NCBI GenBank assembly: GCA_016188775.1
Contig: JACPHC010000005.1
Span: 1 to 41,793 of the forward strand
Length of the DNA stretch: 41,793 nt
Direction of reading: 5' to 3'
Source: Parcubacteria group bacterium
GTDB lineage: Bacteria; Patescibacteriota; Minisyncoccia; JACPHC01
Part shown: positions 15,871 through 23,448 of the stretch, in pieces
How positions within the stretch are numbered: position 1 is the first letter of the stretch
How the letters are laid out: each line of letters opens with the position of its first letter
The notes under the pieces: model-generated
Database searches by the model: none
Told to the model about the DNA's origin: nothing
Seen by the model: only the letters and a program-made list of their open reading frames with translations
Translations under genes and position numbers: made by a program

Positions 15871-15895
15871 ATTGGCTTTAAAAAGCCAATTTTTA
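15871..15895. terminator. Hairpin with U-tract upstream of mraZ
   Basis: ATTGGC (15871-15876) pairs with GCCAAT (15885-15890), extended by flanking A/T pairs, with TTTT after it. The two flanking genes diverge, so a terminator here would imply an unrecognised short transcript in 15700-15870; alternatively it insulates the mra promoter. Confidence 0.45.
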
Positions 15896-15942
15896 ATTTG
15901 TTCGTTAAGGGGATTGATTAAAGAACTGTTTGTGGGTTAAAA

Positions 15943-15991
15943 TATAATAAAAGTGGCGAATTGTGGATAAGTATGGGATGAATGTGGATAA
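15943..15991 (+). promoter_or_regulatory. mraZ promoter -10 and probable MraZ operator
   Basis: TATAAT (15943-15948) is a perfect -10 box without an obvious -35. Directly downstream, four TGG repeats occur at 15954, 15964, 15974 and 15985, spaced by about one helical turn, as in the TGGGN-N5 repeats bound by MraZ in E. coli. Two of them lie within TGTGGATAA, which also reads as a DnaA box on the other strand. Position across the transcription start fits autorepression. Confidence 0.6.
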
Positions 15992-15994
15992 CTT

Positions 15995-16426
15995 ATGTTA
16001 ATCGGCGAATATATTCATACAATTGATAATAAAAAACGAATCGCTATTCCGGCGAAATTAAGAGGCGAATTCGGAAGCAAAGGAGTCTTGACGCGCGGTT
16101 TGGATAATTGTCTTTTCCTGTATCCACAAAAAGAGTGGGAAGGATTGGTGGAGAGACTCCGAACTTTGCCCTTGGGCCAAGAATCGTCTCGCGGTTTTGT
16201 CAGGCTGATGCTGGCCAGCGCTTCAGAGGTTGAGATAGATAATTTGGGCAGAATTTTGGTGCCGGAATATTTAAAAGATTACGCCGGTCTTTCCAAAAAA
16301 ATAATAATTGCCGGAGTGTTAAACAGAATTGAAGTTTGGGATGAAAATAAATGGATAAACTATAAATCCGGCACGGAAAAAACTTTCGGCGATATCGCCG
16401 AAAAACTGGGTGGGTTGGGGATATGA
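15995..16426 (+). CDS. mraZ: Transcriptional regulator MraZ
   Basis: A 143-residue DNA-binding protein with two SpoVT/AbrB-type halves: GEYIHTIDNKKRIAIPAKLR (4-23) and ASEVEIDNLGRILVPEYLKDY (about 75-95). MraZ forms a ring-shaped multimer that binds repeated TGG boxes in its own promoter; four such boxes lie just upstream. It is the first gene of the division cluster in most bacteria, as here, and its TGA stop overlaps the rsmH start by 4 bases. The ATG follows the operator directly, so the leader is very short and has no clear Shine-Dalgarno. Confidence 0.95.
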   Translation: MLIGEYIHTIDNKKRIAIPAKLRGEFGSKGVLTRGLDNCLFLYPQKEWEGLVERLRTLPLGQESSRGFVRLMLASASEVEIDNLGRILVPEYLKDYAGLSKKIIIAGVLNRIEVWDENKWINYKSGTEKTFGDIAEKLGGLGI

Positions 16427-17307
16427 CGGATAATCTAATTATTCATCAGTCCGTTCTTGGGAAAGAGATTTTAGAAATTTTTGATCCAAAATCCGGAGAG
16501 AATTTTATAGACGCGACCATAGACGGCGGGGGACATGCCAGAATGATTTTAGAAAAAATCGGTTCCGAAGGAAAATTATTGGGTATTGATTGGGATTGTC
16601 AGATGATAGATCGATTGGAAAAAAGAGAAAATTTAATTTTGGAATGCGGCAATTTCGCGAATTTAAAATCAATAATTGAGAAAAATAGCTTTTTAAATAT
16701 CAAAGGAGTTTTATTCGATCTTGGTTTTTCTTCATTGCAGATTGAAAAAAGCGGTCGGGGATTCAGTTTTCAAAAAGACGAGCCGTTGGATATGCGGTTT
16801 AATCCCAAAGAAGGAATTTCCGCCAGGGACATTCTCAATAAATATTCGGAGAGAGATTTATCAAATATTCTTTGGGAGTACGGAGAAGAGCGATATTCTC
16901 GGCGGATTGCTCGAGCGATTGTCGAGGCCAGGCGTAGGAAAAGAATTGAAAGTACTTTTGATTTAGTTGAAATTATTAAAAAAGCGGCGCCTCGAGTTTA
17001 TCTTTATTCGCGGATTCACCCCGCCACCAGAACTTTTCAGGCTCTTCGGATCGCGGTTAATCGCGAACTGGAAAATATTTCCAAGGGGCTGGAGGCGGCT
17101 TACGAGGTTTTAGATAAAAATGGAAAAATAGCGGTAATATCTTTTCATTCTTTGGAAGACAGGATCGTGAAAAATTTTTTCAGAGACGGGTCTAAAGAAG
17201 AAATGATTAAAATTATCACCAAAAAACCGATTCGGCCGAGCGAAGAAGAAATTATAAAAAATCCAAGAGCGCGATCGGCCAAATTAAGAGCAGCCATAAA
17301 AAAATGA
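16423..17307 (+). CDS. rsmH: 16S rRNA (cytosine-1402 N4)-methyltransferase RsmH
   Basis: A 294-residue SAM-dependent methyltransferase (MraW family, usually 300-315). It modifies C1402 in the decoding centre of 16S rRNA. The SAM motif DATIDGGGHARMIL is at about 30-43; GVLFDLGFSSLQIE (about 95-108) with GRGFSFQKDEPLDMRF follows, then HPATRTFQALRIAVNRELE (about 198-216) and VISFHSLEDRIVKNFF near 240. The helical insert between them is present. It overlaps mraZ and the next gene by 4 bases each (ATGA), so translation is coupled. Confidence 0.97.
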   Translation: MTDNLIIHQSVLGKEILEIFDPKSGENFIDATIDGGGHARMILEKIGSEGKLLGIDWDCQMIDRLEKRENLILECGNFANLKSIIEKNSFLNIKGVLFDLGFSSLQIEKSGRGFSFQKDEPLDMRFNPKEGISARDILNKYSERDLSNILWEYGEERYSRRIARAIVEARRRKRIESTFDLVEIIKKAAPRVYLYSRIHPATRTFQALRIAVNRELENISKGLEAAYEVLDKNGKIAVISFHSLEDRIVKNFFRDGSKEEMIKIITKKPIRPSEEEIIKNPRARSAKLRAAIKK

Positions 17308-17627
17308 TTATTAATCGAAGCGACAATTTCATAACTCAAAAAAATTCCGGCCTGTTTATTTTAATTAATTTTTTTATTATTTTTGCCATTGTTTCTTTAA
17401 TTATTTATTATATAATTCAAGTCAACAGTTTGGCCGGGTTCGGTTTTAAAATCAGCTCTCTCAAACGCGAATTTTTAAAAACAGATAAAGAAAATACGAT
17501 TTTAAATAAAAAAATTTTTGAAGCCGCCAGCCCCGATAAAATAAAAGAAAACGCTTTAAGCTTGGGTTTTCAGCCGGTTAAAAATATAAAATATGTCAGC
17601 GAGAGCGGCGGTGTCGCCAAAAAATGA
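17304..17627 (+). CDS. ftsL: FtsL/DivIC-like division protein
   Basis: A 107-residue bitopic protein. A short cytoplasmic part (1-17) is followed by one membrane helix (about 18-42) and a coiled-coil-like stretch (SSLKREFLKTDKENTILNKKIFEA, 51-74), then a short tail with PDKIKENALSLGFQP, the segment typical of FtsL and DivIC. The sequence is weakly conserved in this family, so the name rests on topology and on its place between rsmH and ftsI, where ftsL normally lies. It would bridge FtsI and the divisome core. It overlaps both neighbours by 4 bases. Confidence 0.8.
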   Translation: MIINRSDNFITQKNSGLFILINFFIIFAIVSLIIYYIIQVNSLAGFGFKISSLKREFLKTDKENTILNKKIFEAASPDKIKENALSLGFQPVKNIKYVSESGGVAKK

Positions 17628-19333
17628 GAAGAAAAAACCAAAATCTTCGCCTTTTAACGCTTGGCGTCTTTTTTTTTATTTTGGGACTGATTATTGTTTG
17701 GCGTCTTTGGTCCCTTCAAATTAAACAATTTCAAGTTTATGAAAAAAAGGCGGTCACTCAAAGAAAAGTTGAAGAGGTTTTAAACCCCCAGCGCGGAGAA
17801 ATTTACATTCAGGATAAATTCGGCAATTTAGAAAAATTGGCGGCCAGATCCGAAAGAAAAATAATATTCGCCGTTCCAAAAGATATCCGCGAATCAAAAA
17901 AAACGGCCGGCGAACTGGCTCCGATTCTGGAAATATCCGAAGAAAATCTGGAATTAATGCTCAAATCGGCAATGTCTTCTTATAAAAGACTTAAAGTTGA
18001 TGTCAGCGACGAAGTAAGCAATAAAATATCAGCGGCTAAAATTTCCGGCATTGGCGTTGAAAAAGAAGAATGGCGATTTTATCCGCTAAAAAATTTAGCG
18101 GCGGAAGTGGTCGGCTTTGTCGGTTTTGACAAGGATAAAAGAAAAGGCGTTTATGGCATTGAAGCGTCGTATAACAAGGAATTGGAGGGCTTGCCGGGAT
18201 TTTTGGAAACGGAAAAGGATTTAAAAGGGCGTCAGATTTTTTTAGCTCAAAAGGAAGGAAAAGCCGTCAAAAACGGATCGGATATTATTTTAACCATTGA
18301 TCGAAATATTCAGTTTGAATCCGAAGAATTATTGAAAAAATTAATTGAAAAATGGAACGCCGAGGCCGGAACCGTTATCGTGATGGAACCAAGTACCGGA
18401 AAAATTTTGGCTTTGGCCGACGAACCGTCTTTTGATCCAAATCAATATAAAGAAGTTAAAAATCCTTCCGTTTTTTTAAATAACGCCGTTCAAAAAGTTT
18501 TTGAGCCGGGCTCGATTTTTAAACTGTTCACCATGGCCGCTGGCCTGGACTCGGAATTAATTACGCCGGACACAAAATATAAAGATGAAGGCAGCGTTAA
18601 AATCAGCGGTATTACGGTTAAGAATTTTACGTCGGAGGTTTTCGGATGGCAGACAATGACGCAAATTTTGGAAAAATCTTTGAACACCGGCGCTGTTTTT
18701 GTCGGAAAAATACTCGGCCGGGAAAATTTTTTAAAATACGTTGAAAAATTCGGCTTTGGCGAAAAAACCGGCTTGGATTTAAACGGCGAGCTTTCCGGCC
18801 TTATTTCCAATTTAAAAAGCGGCAAGGATATTGATTTTTTAACCGCGACTTTTGGCCAAGGCGTGGCTGTCACGCCGATCCAGCTTGTTTCAGCCGTCGG
18901 CGCTTTGGCCAATCAAGGAAAGTTGATGCGGCCGTATTTAGTTGATAAGATTTTGAGTGAAAACGGAGAGACAATAAAAACAATTCCGCAAGTCAGACTA
19001 GAGGCGATTTCGCCGGAAACGGCCCGGAAAATTTCGGAAATGATGGTCAGCGTGGTGGATCATGGTTTTGACAAAGCGAGGATAAACGGTTATTTTATCG
19101 CCGGAAAGACCGGCACGGCCCAAGTTGCTTTGGAAAATAAAAAAGGCTACGCTCCGGATCGTTTTATCCATGGTTTTGCCGGTTTTGCTCCGGCTTTTAA
19201 TCCGAGATTTGTCGCTTTGATCAAGCTGGATAATCCCAAGGGTATTGCTTTTGCCGCCGACTCTCTTTCTCCGTCTTTTCGCGATTTAACCCAATTTATT
19301 TTTAATTATTATGAAATTCCGCCGGATTATTAA
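17624..19333 (+). CDS. ftsI: Peptidoglycan transpeptidase FtsI (class B penicillin-binding protein)
   Basis: A 569-residue class B PBP that cross-links septal peptidoglycan. One N-terminal membrane helix (about 9-30) precedes the dimerisation or pedestal domain (NPQRGEIYIQD near 51). In the transpeptidase domain the active-site Ser is in SIFK (297-300), SLN is at 352-354 and KTGT at 495-498; all three motifs are intact. There is no C-terminal PASTA domain. The position after mraZ-rsmH-ftsL supports FtsI over the RodA partner PBP2, although no other class B PBP is in the window, so a dual role is possible. The start overlaps ftsL by 4 bases. Confidence 0.93.
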   Translation: MRRKNQNLRLLTLGVFFFILGLIIVWRLWSLQIKQFQVYEKKAVTQRKVEEVLNPQRGEIYIQDKFGNLEKLAARSERKIIFAVPKDIRESKKTAGELAPILEISEENLELMLKSAMSSYKRLKVDVSDEVSNKISAAKISGIGVEKEEWRFYPLKNLAAEVVGFVGFDKDKRKGVYGIEASYNKELEGLPGFLETEKDLKGRQIFLAQKEGKAVKNGSDIILTIDRNIQFESEELLKKLIEKWNAEAGTVIVMEPSTGKILALADEPSFDPNQYKEVKNPSVFLNNAVQKVFEPGSIFKLFTMAAGLDSELITPDTKYKDEGSVKISGITVKNFTSEVFGWQTMTQILEKSLNTGAVFVGKILGRENFLKYVEKFGFGEKTGLDLNGELSGLISNLKSGKDIDFLTATFGQGVAVTPIQLVSAVGALANQGKLMRPYLVDKILSENGETIKTIPQVRLEAISPETARKISEMMVSVVDHGFDKARINGYFIAGKTGTAQVALENKKGYAPDRFIHGFAGFAPAFNPRFVALIKLDNPKGIAFAADSLSPSFRDLTQFIFNYYEIPPDY

Positions 19334-19353
19334 TTTGAAGATAGATAAAGTAT

Positions 19354-19560
19354 AAGAATTACCAGCCTTGTTATATTATCTCGCAAGCAATGAGTTAAGA
19401 AAACTGTCTCGCAGGGCGAGCGGGCAGGTGTCTCCCGTAGGGAGACGAGCGAGCCCGAGAGCAAGCGCAAATTCCTCGCTGGGGAATTTGATAGCGTGTT
19501 TTCGTGCTCATTGCTTGCGAGATATGATGTGTAAAAATGTAAACAAGGCTCGGAATTTTT
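19354..19560. repeat. Large inverted-repeat element between ftsI and murF
   Basis: The left arm (19354-19394) and right arm (19507-19560) match in two blocks: AATTACCAGCCTTGTT against AACAAGGCTCGGAATT, and TATCTCGCAAGCAATGAG against CTCATTGCTTGCGAGATA (perfect), with a small insertion in the right arm. The GC-rich centre (about 19405-19495) contains GTCTCCC/GGGAGAC and other short hairpins. No gene is convincing inside. It resembles a MITE-like or REP-type element of about 207 bases. Confidence 0.7.
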
Positions 19561-19577
19561 ACAGATAGAATATATAT

Positions 19578-20852
19578 ATGAAATCAATTTTACGATATTG
19601 CCTTAAAATTTGTTCACGGATTATTCTTTGGAAATACAAACCAAAGATTATTTCCATTACCGGCTCGGTAGGGAAAACTTCAACCAAAGAGGCGATTTTC
19701 GCGGTTTTGAGTTCCGAATACAACGTTCGAAAAAGCGAAAAAAATTATAATAATGAAATTGGTTTGCCGCTGGCCATTTTGGGTTTGGAAAGCCCGGGTA
19801 AAAATATTTTCGGCTGGCTGGCCGCGTTTTTTAAGGCTTGGAAGATGATAATTTTTAAGGTTTTATTTCCGGAAATTTTGATTTTGGAAATGGGAGCGGA
19901 CCGACCGGGAGATATTGGATATTTTACTTCATTTATTAAATCAGACGTCGCGGCGGTGACGGCTCTGGGCGAAATTCCCGTCCATGTTGAATTTTACAGC
20001 GGTCCGGAAGAAGTGGCCCGGGAAAAGGCTAAACTGGTTGCCTCTCTTAATGCGAGAGGCGCGGCGATTTTAAATTACGATGATATCGCGGTTTTAGCAA
20101 TGAAAGAAAAAACTTCGGCTAAAATTATTACTTATGGATTTGGCCAAGGCGCGGATTTGCGGGCTACCGATATCAGGTTTAATGAAGAAAAAAGCGGTAA
20201 AATTGAACTTAATTTCAAATTAAATTACGCGGGCAAAGTTGTGCCGATTTGGCTGCCGAATATATTAGCCAAACATCAGATTTACGCCTCTCTGTCCGCG
20301 GTCGCGTGCGGAATTATTTTCGGAATGAACTTGGTGAAAATTTCCGAGGCGCTAAAGGAATTTCGGCCGCCTCAAGGCCGGATGAATCTAATCAAAGGCA
20401 ATAAAAATACTCGGATTATTGATGATACTTACAACGCTTCGCCCGATTCAATGGCCGCGGCTTTGGAAGTTTTAGGCGAGTTAAAGGGGAAAAGAAAAAT
20501 AGCGGTTTTGAGCGATATGCTGGAATTGGGAAAATACAGTGTTGAAGCGCATCAGGCAATCGGCAATAAAGCCTTGAAAGTTAGCGATATTATTATTACA
20601 GTGGGGGAACGGGCGAAATTTATCGCTTATGAGGCAAGGTCGCTAAAACCCGAGATAAAAGTTTTAGAATTTAGCACTTCCGAAGAAGTCGGTAAAGAAT
20701 TAGAAAAAATTATTGAGTCCGGAGATTTGATTTTAGTCAAAGGCTCGCAGGGAATGAGAATGGAAAAAATAGTTGAGGAAATAATGGCCGAGCCGGAAAA
20801 AGCCAAAGATTTGTTGGTTCGACAGGAAGAGTTTTGGAAGATGAAAAATTAG
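19578..20852 (+). CDS. murF: MurF-like Mur ligase lacking the N-terminal domain
   Basis: A 424-residue ATP-dependent ligase. MurF adds D-Ala-D-Ala to UDP-MurNAc-tripeptide in the cytosol. The P-loop TGSVGKTSTKE is at 28-38, NYNNEIGLPLAIL (about 56-68) and EMGADRPGDIGY (about 106-117) are MurF-type, RIIDDTYNASPDS (about 277) begins the C-terminal domain and SDMLELG follows. In E. coli the P-loop lies past residue 100, after a UDP-substrate domain; here only about 27 residues precede it. The start cannot be moved upstream, because the inverted repeat and stops precede it. Substrate binding must therefore differ from the classical enzyme. It begins a unit with tRNA-Glu, the cyclophilin and rmuC. 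Confidence 0.87.
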   Translation: MKSILRYCLKICSRIILWKYKPKIISITGSVGKTSTKEAIFAVLSSEYNVRKSEKNYNNEIGLPLAILGLESPGKNIFGWLAAFFKAWKMIIFKVLFPEILILEMGADRPGDIGYFTSFIKSDVAAVTALGEIPVHVEFYSGPEEVAREKAKLVASLNARGAAILNYDDIAVLAMKEKTSAKIITYGFGQGADLRATDIRFNEEKSGKIELNFKLNYAGKVVPIWLPNILAKHQIYASLSAVACGIIFGMNLVKISEALKEFRPPQGRMNLIKGNKNTRIIDDTYNASPDSMAAALEVLGELKGKRKIAVLSDMLELGKYSVEAHQAIGNKALKVSDIIITVGERAKFIAYEARSLKPEIKVLEFSTSEEVGKELEKIIESGDLILVKGSQGMRMEKIVEEIMAEPEKAKDLLVRQEEFWKMKN

Positions 20853-20865
20853 CAAGTAGAAATCT

Positions 20866-20938
20866 GCCCTTATCGTCTAGTGGCCTAGGACGCGGCGTTC
20901 TCAGCGCTGAAACCGGGGTTCGATTCCCCGTAAGGGCG
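20866..20938 (+). tRNA. tRNA-Glu (anticodon CTC)
   Basis: Acceptor GCCCTTA with TAAGGGC, anticodon stem CGGCG/CGCTG with loop TTCTCAG, and T-arm CGGGG-TTCGATT-CCCCG. Discriminator G; CCA not encoded. It lies 13 bases after murF and ends 6 bases before the cyclophilin start, so it is probably cut out of a longer mRNA. Confidence 0.93.
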
Positions 20939-20944
20939 CAAATT

Positions 20945-21568
20945 ATGAAAAAAGTGATTGTATTTATAATAATTATTTTATTTTTTGGCGCTGTGGCGTT
21001 ATTTTTAAAGCGCGATCGTGTAAATCAACCGACTGATATTTCAATGAATCATCCATCTAATTCAAAACATTTTATAATTTTAAAAACTAATTTTGGAGAA
21101 ATTCAGTTTATGACTTATGACGCTGACGCGCCGAGAACCGTTCAGAATTTTATTGATTTGGCGAATAAGGGATTTTATAATAATCTTACTTTTCATCGGA
21201 TTATCAAAGGGTTTATGATTCAGGGAGGCGATCCCGAATGCGGTCTTTTGATAAAAGATTCAGGGCATTGCGGCGCCGGCGGGCCCGGTTATAAATTTGA
21301 AGACGAACTGGATCCGCGGACGGAATCTTACAAGGCCGGATATAAAAAAGGAGTGGTCGCTATGGCTAATGCCGGACCGAACACTAACGGCAGCCAGTTT
21401 TTTATAATGCTTGAAGATTATCCTTTGCCTAATAATTACACTATTTTTGGAAAAGTGACAAAGGGCCAGGAAGTGGTTGGGGCGATTGGCAATGTTAAAA
21501 CCGGCCTTAATGATCGTCCGCTGGAACCGGTGATTATAGAATCTATTAAAATCGAAGCTGGACTTTAA
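20945..21568 (+). CDS. Membrane-anchored or exported cyclophilin-type peptidyl-prolyl isomerase
   Basis: A 207-residue protein. An N-terminal hydrophobic segment (VIVFIIIILFFGAVALFL, about 4-21) anchors or exports it; the cyclophilin domain spans about 45-205. FHRIIKGFMIQGGDP (about 93-107) contains the catalytic Arg, GVVAMANAGPNTNGSQFFI (about 137-155) the second half of the active site, and YTIFGKVTKGQEVV the typical C-terminal strand. It would help fold exported proteins. The start is the ATG 6 bases after tRNA-Glu; the frame runs further upstream only through the tRNA gene. No Shine-Dalgarno fits in the gap. Confidence 0.93.
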   Translation: MKKVIVFIIIILFFGAVALFLKRDRVNQPTDISMNHPSNSKHFIILKTNFGEIQFMTYDADAPRTVQNFIDLANKGFYNNLTFHRIIKGFMIQGGDPECGLLIKDSGHCGAGGPGYKFEDELDPRTESYKAGYKKGVVAMANAGPNTNGSQFFIMLEDYPLPNNYTIFGKVTKGQEVVGAIGNVKTGLNDRPLEPVIIESIKIEAGL

Positions 21569-21609
21569 TTTGCCTTGATCTTTTTTAAAATTTATTTTAA
21601 TCTTAAATA

Positions 21610-22674
21610 ATGAATTCTTTGATTTTAAGCCTTATTTTCGGCCTTTTAGCCGGCTTTATAGCTTATTTTATTTTTGAAAAATTAACGCGTAAAAAGGAAA
21701 AAGGAGAAGATCAAAATCAAGCTTTTTTAATGATTCAGAATCAGATTAATGAAATATCCCGAACCATTGATAACAAATTAGGCGAGTCAGCCCGATTGAT
21801 TCAGCATCAGTTTGGCGAATCCACTCGGATCATCAGGGATATTACCGCGGAATTGACTAAAGTCGGCGAGGGACAAAAACAAGTAGTTGATATCGCGCGC
21901 CAGCTTGAGAATTTGCAAGATGTTTTAAAAAATCCCAAACAAAGGGGAGTTTTGGGCGAGTATTTTTTAAAAACCGTTTTGGAAAATGTTTTGCCGCCTA
22001 ACGCTTTTCAAATGCAATACGCGTTTCAAGACGGGACAATCGTTGACGCCGCGATTTTTGTCAAAAATCGGGTTATTCCGATAGATTCAAAATTCAGCCT
22101 GGAAAATTATAATCGGCTTTTGGAAACTAAAGACGAAACGGAGCGAAAACGGCTGGAAACGGCTTTTCGCGACGATTTAAAAACTCGCATTGATGAAACT
22201 TCAAAATACATAAAGCCGGCCGAGGGAACAATGGAATTCGCTTTTATGTTTATTCCGGCCGAGGCGGTTTATTACGATCTTTTGGTTAATAAAATCGGAG
22301 CGGTTAAATCCGCCACTCGCGATTTAATTCAATACGCCGCCGGAGAGAAAAAAGTATTAATCGTCTCGCCAACGACATTTTTGGCTTATTTACAAACGGT
22401 TTTGCAGGGGCTGAAAGCTCTTCAAATTGAAGAATCGGCCAAAGAAATCAGAAAACGGGTGGATGAGCTTGGCCGGCATTTAGCCAGTTATGAAACTTAT
22501 ATGAGAAAATTAGGCGTTAATTTAGGCACGACTGTCAATATGTATAACAACGCCTATAAAGAACTCGGCAAGATCGACAAGGATGTTTTAAGAATTTCCG
22601 AGAAATCAATTGAAATCAAGCCTTTGGTGGTAGAATCGCCGATTAAAGAATTGGAAGTTGAAGAAAAAGTTTAG
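21610..22674 (+). CDS. rmuC: DNA recombination protein RmuC homologue
   Basis: A 354-residue protein with an N-terminal membrane helix (ILSLIFGLLAGFIAYFIF, about 4-21), a coiled coil (about 30-110) and the RmuC nuclease-like domain. Family segments seen are NPKQRGVLGEYFLKTVLENVLPP (about 113-135), YAFQDGTIVDAAIF, VIPIDSKFSLENYNRL (about 156-172), and FMFIPAEAVYYDLL with VLIVSPTTFLAYLQTV. RmuC limits DNA inversions in E. coli, and the fold belongs to the PD-(D/E)xK nuclease group; the exact substrate is not established. It follows the cyclophilin gene by 41 bases in the same direction. Confidence 0.92.
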   Translation: MNSLILSLIFGLLAGFIAYFIFEKLTRKKEKGEDQNQAFLMIQNQINEISRTIDNKLGESARLIQHQFGESTRIIRDITAELTKVGEGQKQVVDIARQLENLQDVLKNPKQRGVLGEYFLKTVLENVLPPNAFQMQYAFQDGTIVDAAIFVKNRVIPIDSKFSLENYNRLLETKDETERKRLETAFRDDLKTRIDETSKYIKPAEGTMEFAFMFIPAEAVYYDLLVNKIGAVKSATRDLIQYAAGEKKVLIVSPTTFLAYLQTVLQGLKALQIEESAKEIRKRVDELGRHLASYETYMRKLGVNLGTTVNMYNNAYKELGKIDKDVLRISEKSIEIKPLVVESPIKELEVEEKV

Positions 22675-22729
22675 TTTCGTTGCTTTAAGGGTTTAAATTT
22701 GTTAAAATAAAAATAATTAACGAATTCTA

Positions 22730-23059
22730 GTGAAATTTATTTTACAAATTCTTTTTAACGCCGGCGCGATTTTTATCGCCAACCGATTTATTCCCGGTTT
22801 TGAATTTAGCGGCGATATAATTCGGCTTTTGGTGGCGGGTTTGGCCATGGGAGTAATAAATCTTTTTTTGCGGCCAATTTTAAAATTATTAACCTTTCCG
22901 CTGGCGATTTTAGCGTCCAGCCTTGTCAGTCTTGCAATTAACGCCGCTTTATTGTATATTGGCACTTTAGTCATTCCCGGTCTTGTCATCATGGGCTGGA
23001 TAGCTTATTTGGGGGGCGCTTTTCTTTTTGCCGTTATTAATTTTATTTTTCATTTGTAG
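22730..23059 (+). CDS. Phage-holin-4-like small membrane protein
   Basis: A 109-residue protein with four predicted membrane helices. The pattern IANRFIPGFEF, LAMGVINLFLRPILKLLTFPLAI and LVSLAINAALLYIGTLVIPG is that of the Phage_holin_4_2 family of bacterial chromosomal membrane proteins, whose function is unknown; there is no sign of a prophage. The GTG start at 22730 gives the usual family start MKFILQILFNAGAIFIANRF. The next feature is an inverted repeat that separates it from secG. Confidence 0.85.
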   Translation: MKFILQILFNAGAIFIANRFIPGFEFSGDIIRLLVAGLAMGVINLFLRPILKLLTFPLAILASSLVSLAINAALLYIGTLVIPGLVIMGWIAYLGGAFLFAVINFIFHL

Positions 23060-23087
23060 GTCTTATTTCCTTGGCTTATAATGATTA

Positions 23088-23180
23088 AAGAAGTTATTCT
23101 AAAAATTTTTAAGGTCGAGGCGCTTTAATTAAATTATATAATCCGCCGAGGGTACCTAAAAAATTTTAGAATAACTTCTT
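23088..23180. repeat. Inverted-repeat element upstream of secG
   Basis: Near-perfect arms of 27-28 bases (23088-23115 and 23154-23180), beginning AAGAAGTTATTCTAAAA and ending TTTTAGAATAACTTCTT. The 38-base centre contains GGCG and CGCC, which can pair as well. Total 93 bases, no gene inside. Its right end lies 36 bases before secG. Confidence 0.75.
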
Positions 23181-23216
23181 GCTATTATTCCGAAAAATTA
23201 TTTTGAAAAAAGTTTT

Positions 23217-23444
23217 ATGCATTTAAATATAAATATTTTATTTACCGCTGAAATTATTATTTCAATATTTTTAATTGTCGCTATTTTGCTTCAGCAAAGA
23301 GGCACGGGGCTTTCGGCGACTTTTGGCGGCGAGGGCAATGTTTTCAGCGCTAAAAGGGGACTGGAAAAAATTATTTACGCTTCAACAATCGTTCTTGGCG
23401 GCTTGTTTTTAATTCTCGCTGCCATTTCCATTGCTGTTAAATGA
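23217..23444 (+). CDS. secG: Preprotein translocase subunit SecG
   Basis: A 75-residue membrane protein with two helices (about 8-26 and 53-72) joined by the conserved cytoplasmic loop LLQQRGTGLSATFGGEGNVFSAKRG (23-47). SecG helps the SecYEG channel and SecA (encoded at 39055) move preproteins. Length and motif are typical. Its TGA stop lies 4 bases before the start of the peptide-binding protein gene, so the two are probably co-transcribed. Confidence 0.95.
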   Translation: MHLNINILFTAEIIISIFLIVAILLQQRGTGLSATFGGEGNVFSAKRGLEKIIYASTIVLGGLFLILAAISIAVK

Positions 23445-23448
23445 ACTC

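Noticed and set aside
15961-15991. Possible replication origin (two TGTGGATAA, a DnaA-box sequence)
   Set aside because: No dnaA or dnaN gene, no cluster of further boxes and no AT-rich unwinding element. The repeats are spaced like an MraZ operator directly before mraZ.
20834-20944. N-terminal extension of the cyclophilin reading frame
   Set aside because: It is the translation of the tRNA-Glu gene; the protein starts at the ATG at 20945, directly before the membrane segment.
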